Below, piece after piece: positions 1 to 5,195 of a DNA stretch of 5,195 nucleotides. The stretch is taken from assembly GCA_023231075.1 (NCBI GenBank), contig JALNWC010000228.1, positions 1 to 5,195 on the forward strand. Direction: 5' to 3'. Every line of letters begins with the position of its first letter. Position 1 is the stretch's first letter. Origin of the DNA: Rhodoferax sp. Its GTDB lineage: Bacteria; Pseudomonadota; Gammaproteobacteria; Burkholderiales; Burkholderiaceae_C. The notes below the pieces were generated by a model that did no database searches, was not told the origin of the DNA, and worked only from the letters and a program-made list of their open reading frames with translations. A program made the translations under genes and the position numbers.

Positions 1-10
1 AATTAAATTA

Positions 11-16
11 AAGGAG
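11..16 (+). promoter_or_regulatory. Ribosome-binding site of the xylM-like gene
   Basis: AAGGAG lies 8 bases before the ATG at 25, a near-perfect Shine-Dalgarno match at good spacing, and fixes the start. The 24 bases before the gene are A/T-rich compared with the rest of the window. Too little upstream sequence is present to see a promoter or operator. Confidence 0.85.
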
Positions 17-24
17 ACAAACTC

Positions 25-1113
25 ATGGACACTTTACGGTATTGGCTTATTGTTCCAACGACAACATTTGCGGGTGTGTTGGGCTTTGCGCTCGGCGGCC
101 CCTGGATATGGCTGGGTATTGCGACCTTCCCGGTGTTGTTTTTTCTGGATTTGGTGCTGCCACGCGACCTCGCGGTGCGCCGGATCAGCAGGCCGTGGCT
201 GGTCGACGGGGCGCTTTATGCCCACTGCCTTTTGTTGATTGCGGTGTGGGTGCTATTCGTGATGTCCGTCGCCAATGGTTCCAATCCACTGAACGGCCCC
301 GATGCGGCCTGGTCCATCGGCGGCAGCATCGCCACCCTGGCATGGCTCAGTGCCGTGCCCAACCTGCCGGTGGCGCACGAACTGATGCATCGGCGGCACT
401 GGTTCCCGCGCCGCGTGGCGCAACTTGTGAGCACTTTTTACGGCGACCCGAACCGCGACATCGCGCATGTCAAAGGGCATCATCTCGATCTGGACACACC
501 GGCGGACTCGGATACGGCCTACCGCGGTGAAATTATCTACACCTTCATTTTCCGTGCCAGCTACGGCGCTTACTCGGAGGCGATCAAAGGTGAGGCGCAA
601 CGCCTGCGCCGGCTCGGCTTGTCGCCATGGAACTGGCGCAATCGCACCTACCAGGAAGTCGTACTGCTGGCCTTGGTTCCGGCCCTTTGTGGCTACTTTG
701 CGGGCGGTCTGGCAGCCGGCATGGCCGTGACCTCGATGGTGATCGCCAAGGCTTTGGTCGAAGCCTTCAATTATTTTCAGCACTACGGCCTGCAGCGCAT
801 GCCGGGAGCACCCATCGCCAAGCACCATGCCTGGAACCATATGGGCGCCATTGCCCGACCGATTGGCGTGGAGATCACCAATCACATCAATCACCATTTT
901 GACGGGTACACCCCGTTCTATGCCTTGAAGCCGGAACCCGAAGCACCGCAGATGCCTTCGCTTTTTGTCTGTTTCCTCAGCGGCATCCTGTTCCCGCCCC
1001 TGTGGTTTTCCCTCATCGCCAAGCCGCGCCTGGCGCAGTGGGATCGCCAGTTCGCCAGTGAGGCCGAGCGCAAGCTGGCCGCAGAGGCCAATCGGCGCGC
1101 GGGCTGGGTTTGA
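25..1113 (+). CDS. xylM: Xylene/toluene side-chain monooxygenase, membrane hydroxylase subunit (XylM family)
   Basis: Membrane-bound non-haem di-iron hydroxylase of 362 residues. The family inserts one oxygen atom into a methyl group on an aromatic ring, giving a benzylic alcohol, using electrons from a partner reductase. The histidine clusters of the alkane hydroxylase/desaturase superfamily are visible: HELMH at 118-122 (with H125), HVKGHH at 148-153, QHYG at 252-255, HHAWNH at 267-272 and NHINHH at 286-291. Hydrophobic stretches near residues 8-45, 63-84, 97-113, 212-240 and 311-333 fit a multi-pass inner-membrane protein with cytoplasmic histidines. The N-terminus MDTLRY, the block FYGDPNRDIAHV and the block APQMPSLFVCF match what I remember of TOL-plasmid XylM, and the length is close to XylM (about 369). 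The start is fixed by the strong ribosome-binding site. The reductase gene follows after 70 bases, as expected for a two-component enzyme. CymAa (p-cymene) and NtnM (nitrotoluene) are close relatives, so the family is sure but the true substrate is not. Confidence 0.93.
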   Translation: MDTLRYWLIVPTTTFAGVLGFALGGPWIWLGIATFPVLFFLDLVLPRDLAVRRISRPWLVDGALYAHCLLLIAVWVLFVMSVANGSNPLNGPDAAWSIGGSIATLAWLSAVPNLPVAHELMHRRHWFPRRVAQLVSTFYGDPNRDIAHVKGHHLDLDTPADSDTAYRGEIIYTFIFRASYGAYSEAIKGEAQRLRRLGLSPWNWRNRTYQEVVLLALVPALCGYFAGGLAAGMAVTSMVIAKALVEAFNYFQHYGLQRMPGAPIAKHHAWNHMGAIARPIGVEITNHINHHFDGYTPFYALKPEPEAPQMPSLFVCFLSGILFPPLWFSLIAKPRLAQWDRQFASEAERKLAAEANRRAGWV

Positions 1114-1137
1114 AGGATTTCCCTGTTCCATGCAGAC

Positions 1138-1150
1138 GCGGCCTTGCCGC
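1138..1150 (+). other. Small GC-rich hairpin between the hydroxylase and reductase genes
   Basis: GCGGC (1138-1142) and GCCGC (1146-1150) pair perfectly around a 3-base loop within the 70-base spacer. No T-run follows, only TGTCTTGTCT, so it is not a convincing terminator. It could slow decay or stall transcription between the two genes, or be chance in GC-rich DNA. Confidence 0.2.
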
Positions 1151-1183
1151 TGTCTTGTCTGAACTTATCCACTGGAAGTTTTG

Positions 1184-2263
1184 ATGTTAAAGAAGTTATT
1201 CGGCAAGCGTGAAGTGCCTGTTGTCGAGGTGGTCTCGCATGGTCTGAAATTCGAGGTCGCACGCGGCAAGACGCTGCTTGAGGCCGCGCAGGATGCCGGG
1301 ATCGGTTTTCCCTGCGACTGCAAGGTGGGCACCTGCGGCACGTGCCGCTTTAAATTGCTCGACGGCAAGATCAGTGAACTCAACTCGGCGGCGGTCTGCC
1401 TGAGCGGGGAAGAGTTCCGGGACGGCTGGCGCCTGGGTTGCCAGTCGATTCCCGTCACCAGCCTGCGGATCCACCTGGCAGGTTTGGTCAGCGAGGTCGG
1501 GCCACCGCCCAGCCTGTTTGAGGGCAAGGTCGCTTCGGTGACCCCGTTGTCGCACGACATTGTCGAGTTGCGTCTGCAATTGAATCGGCAGCTCACGTTC
1601 ATCCCGGGCCAGTACGCCGATCTTCAGATCGACGGTATCGATGGTGCGCGCAGCTATTCCTTCGCTGACGCGCCTGAGCAAGGCAGCACGGACCGCCCCT
1701 GTTTTCATGTTCGCCGGGTGCCGGGTGGCGCCTTCACGACCTGGCTCTTCGAGGGGGACCGGGTGGGGTCCACGCTCACCCTGCGCGGGCCGCTGGGGCG
1801 GTTCCGCCTGCGTCACGCGGACGGACCGATCGTGTGCGTCGCCGGGGGCAGCGGCCTGGCGCCGATCAAGTGCATGCTCGAAAAGGCCTTGCTTGACCAG
1901 TGCGTTCGACCGGTCACTTTGTTCTACGGCGGGCGCGAGCAAAGAGACTTGTACGGCCGTGAGGCCATCGCTGAGCTGGCCGCCCGTTGGCCGGCACCGT
2001 TTGACTATATTCCTGTGCTCTCGTCCGAGAATGCGCAGAGCGACTGGACGGGGCAGCGCGGCCTGGTGGCCGACAAGCTGCTCGGGTTGCCGGAACTGGC
2101 CCAGTCGCAGATCTACCTTTGTGGGCCACCACCCATGGTGGACGCGGCCGACGCGCTGGCACGGCGCGCCGGCGTGCCAGCGGAGGCCGTGTTTGCCGAC
2201 CGGTTTTTTGACCGCAGCAAGCCGGGGACAGACAGCCTCAGTGCAAAGGCTGGCATGGCGTGA
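1184..2263 (+). CDS. xylA: Xylene monooxygenase electron-transfer subunit: [2Fe-2S] ferredoxin-NADH reductase (XylA family)
   Basis: Soluble reductase of 359 residues that passes electrons from NADH through FAD and a [2Fe-2S] cluster to the membrane hydroxylase. Here xylA means the TOL monooxygenase gene, not xylose isomerase. An N-terminal plant-type ferredoxin domain (about 13-100) has cluster ligands C46, C51, C54 and C86 in the C-x4-C-x2-C pattern. A ferredoxin-NADP-reductase-type FAD domain (about 110-210) has RSYS at 156-159. The NAD domain (about 214-342) has GGSGLAPIK at 221-229 and YLCGPPPMVDAA at 311-322, then the usual closing FADRFF at 337-342. The ATG at 1184 was chosen because GGAAG at 1174-1178 lies 5 bases before it; a TTG just before it at 1181 would add one residue. 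About 17 residues (KPGTDSLSAKAGMA at the end) extend past where I remember TOL XylA ending. It sits between the hydroxylase and aldehyde dehydrogenase genes and is surely their partner. CymAb and NtnA are equivalent alternatives. Confidence 0.92.
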   Translation: MLKKLFGKREVPVVEVVSHGLKFEVARGKTLLEAAQDAGIGFPCDCKVGTCGTCRFKLLDGKISELNSAAVCLSGEEFRDGWRLGCQSIPVTSLRIHLAGLVSEVGPPPSLFEGKVASVTPLSHDIVELRLQLNRQLTFIPGQYADLQIDGIDGARSYSFADAPEQGSTDRPCFHVRRVPGGAFTTWLFEGDRVGSTLTLRGPLGRFRLRHADGPIVCVAGGSGLAPIKCMLEKALLDQCVRPVTLFYGGREQRDLYGREAIAELAARWPAPFDYIPVLSSENAQSDWTGQRGLVADKLLGLPELAQSQIYLCGPPPMVDAADALARRAGVPAEAVFADRFFDRSKPGTDSLSAKAGMA

Positions 2264-2304
2264 AAGCGCTGTGTGGCTGCACATGAATAATTTAATCACC
2301 ACAT

Positions 2305-2309
2305 GGAGA
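2305..2309 (+). promoter_or_regulatory. Ribosome-binding site that decides the xylC-like start
   Basis: GGAGA lies 8 bases before the ATG at 2318. An upstream in-frame ATG at 2303 overlaps this site and has no Shine-Dalgarno of its own (the bases before it are AATTTAATCACC). The later ATG is therefore preferred. Confidence 0.75.
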
Positions 2310-2317
2310 CAGAAGAC

Positions 2318-3781
2318 ATGAACACACCCGTCAAAACAGAACGCTGGAGCGGCAAGATTTTCACCGGCAGCTGGGTTGCCGCTCAAGGCGGCGTCGCCCC
2401 CGTGCTCGAAGCCGCCACGGGTGCGGCGCTCGGCGAAATCGGCGTCGCCTCGCCCGAGGACGTGGACGCGGCAGCGCGCTCCGCCCAGGCAGCCCAAAAG
2501 GCGTGGGCCGCCACACCGTTTGACCAGCGCGCCGCCATCGTGCGCGAAGCGGCGCGGCTGCTCAAGGAGCGCGCTGCCGAGTTCATCCTGTGGAACGTGC
2601 GCGAGTGCGGCTCCATCGTGCCCAAGGGGGAGTGGGAAGTCGGCATCACCCATGAGCAGATGCAGCAGGCGGCGGCCCTGGCCGGCCTGCCCAACGGCAT
2701 GATGTTCCCGTCCAGCGTTCCGGGGCGAACCAACTTGTGGCAGCGCGTCCCGCTCGGTGTGGTGGGCGTGATCGCACCGTGGAATTTCCCCCTGTTCCTG
2801 GCGATGCGCTCGGTGGCGCCAGCCCTGGCGCTGGGCAACGCCGTGTTGCTCAAGCCCGACCTGCAAAGTGCCGTGACGGGCGGCGCCTTGATTGCCCGCC
2901 TGTTCGAGGATGCCGGCTTGCCGCCGGGCGTGCTGCAGGTCTTGCCGGGCGGTCCAGCCGCCGGCGACGCCGTGGTGCGCCATCCCTGCGTGAACATGAT
3001 CTCCTTCACCGGCTCCACCGCGGTCGGACGCCAGATCGGCGAATTCTGCGGACGGGCGCTGAAGAAGGTGGCGCTCGAGCTGGGCGGCAACAACGCCATG
3101 ATCGTGCTTGATGATGCCGACCTCGACGGCGCCAGCAGTTGCGCCGCCTGGGGTGGATTTTTGCACCAGGGACAAATTTGCATGGCGGCGGGCCGCCATC
3201 TGGTGCACCGCAGCGTCGCCGACGCCTATGCCGCCAAGTTGGTCGAGCGCGCGAAGAAGCTGTATGTGGGCGACCCCCATGTCGGCCCGGCGCACCTGGG
3301 CCCGCTGATCAATGACCGCCAGACCGAACGCGTGCACCGCATCGTGACCGAGTCGATTGCGGCCGGCGCCACCTTGCTCGCCGGCGGCACGCACGAAGGG
3401 CGTTTCTACCAGCCGACCGTTTTGTCGAACGTGGGTGTGAACATGCCCGCCTTCGCCGAGGAGATTTTCGGACCGGTGGCGCCGATCACGGTCTTTGATA
3501 CCGACGAGGAAGCGGTCGCCCTGGCCAACAGCAGCGAGTACGGACTGGCCGCAGCGATTCACTCCAGGTCGACCGCCCGCGCCTTGCGCATGGCCTCGCA
3601 ACTGAAATCCGGCATGGTGCACATCAACGACCAGCCGATCAACTGCGAACCCCAGGTGCCGTTTGGCGGCATGGGGGCCTCGGGCAGCGGCGGCCGGTTT
3701 GGCGGCCCCGCCAGCATCGAGGAATTCACGCAAGCCCAGTGGGTGAGCGTGAGCGAGAAAGCAGCGCAGTACCCGTTTTGA
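2318..3781 (+). CDS. xylC: Benzaldehyde dehydrogenase (NAD+), XylC family
   Basis: Cytoplasmic aldehyde dehydrogenase of 487 residues that oxidises benzaldehyde-type aldehydes to benzoate-type acids with NAD(P)+, the last step of side-chain oxidation. The ALDH fold is complete. It shows PWNFP at 154-158 with oxyanion-hole N156, cofactor-binding K179, the GSTAVG turn at 232-237, general base E254 in LELGG, catalytic C288 in HQGQICMA, and EEIFGPV at 381-387. The blocks WNVRECG (92-98), MVHINDQPINCEPQVPFGG (443-461) and the C-terminal YPF match what I remember of TOL XylC, and the 487-residue length equals it when the ATG at 2318 is used. The residue after K179-P180 is D, where many ALDHs have S/A-E; as I recall XylC shares this. 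It lies 54 bases after the reductase gene, probably in the same transcript. CymC (p-cumic aldehyde) and NtnC-type enzymes are close alternatives, so the exact aldehyde is unproven. Confidence 0.92.
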   Translation: MNTPVKTERWSGKIFTGSWVAAQGGVAPVLEAATGAALGEIGVASPEDVDAAARSAQAAQKAWAATPFDQRAAIVREAARLLKERAAEFILWNVRECGSIVPKGEWEVGITHEQMQQAAALAGLPNGMMFPSSVPGRTNLWQRVPLGVVGVIAPWNFPLFLAMRSVAPALALGNAVLLKPDLQSAVTGGALIARLFEDAGLPPGVLQVLPGGPAAGDAVVRHPCVNMISFTGSTAVGRQIGEFCGRALKKVALELGGNNAMIVLDDADLDGASSCAAWGGFLHQGQICMAAGRHLVHRSVADAYAAKLVERAKKLYVGDPHVGPAHLGPLINDRQTERVHRIVTESIAAGATLLAGGTHEGRFYQPTVLSNVGVNMPAFAEEIFGPVAPITVFDTDEEAVALANSSEYGLAAAIHSRSTARALRMASQLKSGMVHINDQPINCEPQVPFGGMGASGSGGRFGGPASIEEFTQAQWVSVSEKAAQYPF

Positions 3782-3844
3782 GCACCGCCCTGCGACCTGA
3801 CCACGCCGTTTTTCCCCGGTCGTCATCCAGGAATGAATGGTCCG

Positions 3845-3876
3845 AAAAAGGCGAGCCGGTCATCCGGCCGCTCGCC
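3845..3876 (-). terminator. Intrinsic-terminator-like hairpin facing the minus strand
   Basis: Read on the minus strand, GGCGA (3876-3872) pairs with TCGCC (3854-3850). Inside it GCCGG (3868-3864) pairs with CCGGC (3859-3855) around an ATGA loop, with three unpaired bases on one side. Five T's (3849-3845) follow at once. An alternative pairing gives a 7-bp GGCGAGC/GCTCGCC outer stem. On the + strand the same hairpin is preceded by A's and followed by CTCACC, so it should not stop transcripts leaving xylC. No minus-strand gene is visible to its right, so it may be a relic or a block on antisense transcription. The rest of the 3782-3904 spacer shows no recognisable gene or promoter. Confidence 0.5.
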
Positions 3877-3888
3877 CTCACCCCCTGC

Positions 3889-3896
3889 AAAGGTGA
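3889..3896 (+). promoter_or_regulatory. Ribosome-binding site of the truncated hydratase-like gene
   Basis: AAAGGTGA lies 8 bases before the ATG at 3905. Survival of a good site in front of a decayed gene suggests that the true original start codon has been kept. Confidence 0.65.
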
Positions 3897-3904
3897 CACA
3901 CCCT

Positions 3905-3987
3905 ATGAAACCCATCCTCACCCCCGCCACCGCGCAGGCAGACCTGCTCAACGCGCTGGAAGATGCCCTGTACCGCGGCCAGATCGG
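3905..3987 (+). pseudogene. N-terminal remnant of a 2-keto-4-pentenoate hydratase-like gene (tentative)
   Basis: About 27 codons beginning MKPILTPATAQADLLNALED and continuing ALYRGQI follow a good ribosome-binding site. The pattern of a short leader, a helix rich in L and A, then A-x-x-x-G-Q resembles my memory of the start of 2-oxopent-4-enoate hydratase / oxalocrotonate decarboxylase proteins, which continue with a PLT...P...T-DAY-IQ block. That block is absent here. From about 3984-3990 the DNA instead matches an amidohydrolase in another frame. The open frame itself runs on to the TGA at 4181-4183, giving a 92-residue chimera: remnant start, then out-of-frame amidohydrolase sequence (rich in R, P, T, W), then the real amidohydrolase C-terminus WLGLEGAA. 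Truncation is well supported. The hydratase identity rests on a short weak match and could be another family. Confidence 0.4.
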
Positions 3988-4183
3988 GCGCCGCGCGAGG
4001 CCGCCCGCACCATGTACTACGACAACCTGGTTTATGACAGCGCCACCATCGCCTACCTGCTGCAGACCTTCGGGCCGACGCGGCTCATGCTGGGCAGCGA
4101 CTACCCGTTCGCGATCATGGACCCGGACCCGGTCGGCCGCCTGGCGACCCTGGCGCTGGCTGGGCTTGGAGGGCGCGGCATGA
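3988..4183 (+). pseudogene. C-terminal remnant of an amidohydrolase (PF04909-type), with a probable second internal deletion
   Basis: In the frame of position 4012 the DNA reads APREAARTMYYDNLVYDSAT, then IAYLLQTFGP, TRLMLGSDYPFAI and MDPDPVGRLATL. This is the typical final third of TIM-barrel metal-dependent amidohydrolases of the ACMSD/2-pyrone-4,6-dicarboxylate hydrolase type, including the late metal/catalytic Asp in GSDYPF. The N-terminal two thirds, with the early metal-binding histidines, are missing. After about 4150 the usual tail (roughly 20-25 residues ending N-A-x-R-W-L-G-L) appears only as RWLGLEGAA-stop in the next frame (4154-4183). A second deletion with a frameshift is therefore inferred; CTGGCG occurs at 4141 and again at 4150, near that junction. 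The fragment cannot be a working enzyme. Its stop overlaps the next start (ATGA), showing that the two genes were translationally coupled. Confidence 0.75.
4168..4173 (+). promoter_or_regulatory. Ribosome-binding site of the PdxA-like gene
   Basis: GGAGGG lies 6 bases before the ATG at 4180 and inside the 3' end of the amidohydrolase remnant. It supports 4180 as the start over the in-frame ATG at 4204, which lacks such a site. Confidence 0.7.
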
Positions 4184-5195
4184 GGGCTGATCTGCTTCAT
4201 TCGATGCCGGCGGTGGCCGGCAGCCGGGCGCCGGTGGGCGTGGTGATTGGCGACCCCTGCGGCGTGGGGCCGGAGGTGGTGGCCAAGGCTTGGGCGTCAG
4301 GGCGGCTGCATGCGGTGTGCCGTCCGGTGCTGATCGGCAGTGCCGCCAGCATGCGGCAGGCGATCCGGATCGCCGGGTCGACGGCGAGCGTGCGCGTGGT
4401 CGCCGGGCCCGAGGACATTCTGGACCGCAGCGATGTGCTCGACATCATCGACTCAGGTGCACTGGCGCCAGCCGACATCACCCCGGGCGTTGACAATGCG
4501 GCCTGCGGCCGGGCGGTTGCCACCTGGCTCGACGAATCCGACCACCTGGCGCGGGCCGGTCGCCTGGGGGCCACCGTCATGGGGCCGATCAGCGCCGAAG
4601 CCATGAGCATGGCGGGCGTGCTCGACCGTGTCATCAACGTCAAGCCCGGCGAGAGCTATCTGCTGCTGGCTTCGGGCCCGCTGCGGGTGGCGCATTTGAC
4701 AGACCACCTGCCGCTGCGCGAAGTCTCCGGCCTGATCACGGCTGAGCTGATTGCGCGCGCCCTGCACCAGCTGGATGCCGCGCTGCGCCAGTGGGGTATT
4801 GGCCAGCCCCGCATCGCGGTGGCGGGCTTCAACCCTCACGCCAAGGGGCTGGAAGACGAAACGCAGATCAAGCCGGGTGTGGCACAGGCCCGCGCCGAGG
4901 GCATTGACGTGGTCGGCCCGGTCAGTCCCGACACCGTGTTCCGCCAGGGCATCGAGGGCCGTTACGACCTGGTTCTGGCCATGTACCACGACCAGGGCCA
5001 TATCGCGATCAAGACCTGGGGCTTTTCCGGCAACATCGCGCTGGTCGTCGGGCCGCCCTATGTGCACGTCACGGTGGCGCATGGAACCGCCTATGACATT
5101 GTGGGGCGTGGCGTGGCGGACCCGTCGATGGTGCTCAACGCCATTCTCACCGCCGCCTCGCTGGCGGCCGGGCGTGGCTTTGCCAGCCTGGCATG
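4180..5195 (+). CDS. PdxA-family NAD-dependent dehydrogenase, probably catabolic (3' end cut by window)
   Basis: The frame is open for 338 codons to the window edge. PdxA enzymes oxidise a hydroxyl group with NAD+, often followed by decarboxylation, using a divalent metal. Visible motifs are GDPCGVGPE at 24-32, MGPIS at 134-138, DHLPLR at 175-180, FNPHAKGLEDE at 217-227, GPVSPDTVF at 246-254, MYHDQGHIAIK at 268-278 and AHGTAYDIVGRG at 300-311. The likely metal ligands are H176, H220 and H270, matching the E. coli PdxA triad as I recall it. The GHT(E) motif that classic PdxA uses for the substrate phosphate is missing; the region reads VINVKPGESYLLL (151-163). A non-phosphorylated substrate is therefore likely, as in the PdxA relative TphB (terephthalate dihydrodiol dehydrogenase). 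Family length is about 330-350, and the last bases are GCA-TG, so the stop may be a TGA one base beyond the window. It overlaps the amidohydrolase remnant by ATGA. Family call is firm; substrate is unknown. Confidence 0.85.
   Translation, partial: MRADLLHSMPAVAGSRAPVGVVIGDPCGVGPEVVAKAWASGRLHAVCRPVLIGSAASMRQAIRIAGSTASVRVVAGPEDILDRSDVLDIIDSGALAPADITPGVDNAACGRAVATWLDESDHLARAGRLGATVMGPISAEAMSMAGVLDRVINVKPGESYLLLASGPLRVAHLTDHLPLREVSGLITAELIARALHQLDAALRQWGIGQPRIAVAGFNPHAKGLEDETQIKPGVAQARAEGIDVVGPVSPDTVFRQGIEGRYDLVLAMYHDQGHIAIKTWGFSGNIALVVGPPYVHVTVAHGTAYDIVGRGVADPSMVLNAILTAASLAAGRGFASLA

Noticed and set aside
253..1131. Minus-strand open frame of 292 codons opposite the xylM-like gene
   Set aside because: It is a mirror of the real gene with no domain, and the + strand frame has all histidine motifs.
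1165..1173. TTATCCACT, one base off a DnaA box
   Set aside because: It is a single site between two catabolic genes, with no cluster of boxes, AT-rich region or rep/dnaA gene nearby. Chance match.
2303..2317. Upstream ATG for the xylC-like gene, adding five residues
   Set aside because: It overlaps the only good ribosome-binding site, has none of its own, and the shorter form matches the 487-residue length I remember for XylC.
3809..3813. T5 run after xylC as a + strand terminator
   Set aside because: I could not find a stable stem immediately upstream of the run.
1196..3826. Minus-strand open frame of 876 codons antisense to the reductase and aldehyde dehydrogenase genes
   Set aside because: It is very rich in R, H, G and A, has no recognisable domain, and lies opposite two genes with complete motifs. 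Long antisense frames are expected in GC-rich coding DNA with strong third-position bias.
4453..5082. Minus-strand open frame of 209 codons opposite the PdxA-like gene
   Set aside because: The + strand frame carries the conserved PdxA motifs throughout; the minus frame has no recognisable domain.
1..5195. CRISPR arrays, tRNA/rRNA genes, insertion sequences, toxin-antitoxin or defence genes
   Set aside because: Looked for repeats, clover-leaf patterns and transposase or other such motifs by eye; none was seen.

Overview
The window is a compact, high-GC stretch with every supported gene on the + strand. It carries genes for oxidation of an alkyl side chain on an aromatic ring, followed by a partly decayed second catabolic cluster. 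GC bias, protein resemblance and tight gene packing suggest a proteobacterium, most likely a betaproteobacterium of the Burkholderiales/Comamonadaceae type. This placement is inferred from style and not from a marker gene.

Region 1 (25-3781) holds three intact genes. They encode a membrane di-iron hydroxylase of the XylM/CymAa/NtnM family, its NADH-dependent [2Fe-2S]/flavin electron-transfer partner (XylA/CymAb/NtnA type), and an aromatic aldehyde dehydrogenase of the XylC type. In the likely pathway, NADH electrons pass from the reductase through its flavin and [2Fe-2S] centre to the membrane hydroxylase. The hydroxylase turns a ring methyl group into a benzylic alcohol, an alcohol dehydrogenase makes the aldehyde, and the XylC-like enzyme makes the benzoate-type acid. 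The gene for the alcohol step (xylB type) is not in this window. The order M-A-C differs from the C-M-A-B order of the TOL plasmid upper pathway.

Region 2 (3782-4183) is a gene graveyard. After a spacer containing a terminator-like hairpin that faces the minus strand, there is a good ribosome-binding site and about 27 codons that look like the start of a 2-keto-4-pentenoate hydratase-type gene. These run straight into the C-terminal part of an amidohydrolase (PF04909-like) in another reading frame. That fragment seems to have a further internal frameshifting deletion before its original stop codon. Two genes have apparently been collapsed into about 280 bases.

Region 3 (4180-5195) is an almost complete PdxA-family dehydrogenase gene. 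It starts inside the amidohydrolase stop codon (ATGA overlap) and is cut by the window edge, probably one base short of its stop. It keeps the PdxA metal-binding histidines but lacks the GHT(E) motif linked to phosphosubstrate binding. A catabolic dehydrogenase, in the spirit of terephthalate dihydrodiol dehydrogenase TphB, is therefore more likely than a vitamin B6 enzyme. The window looks like a junction where an upper-pathway module abuts a rearranged aromatic-acid module.
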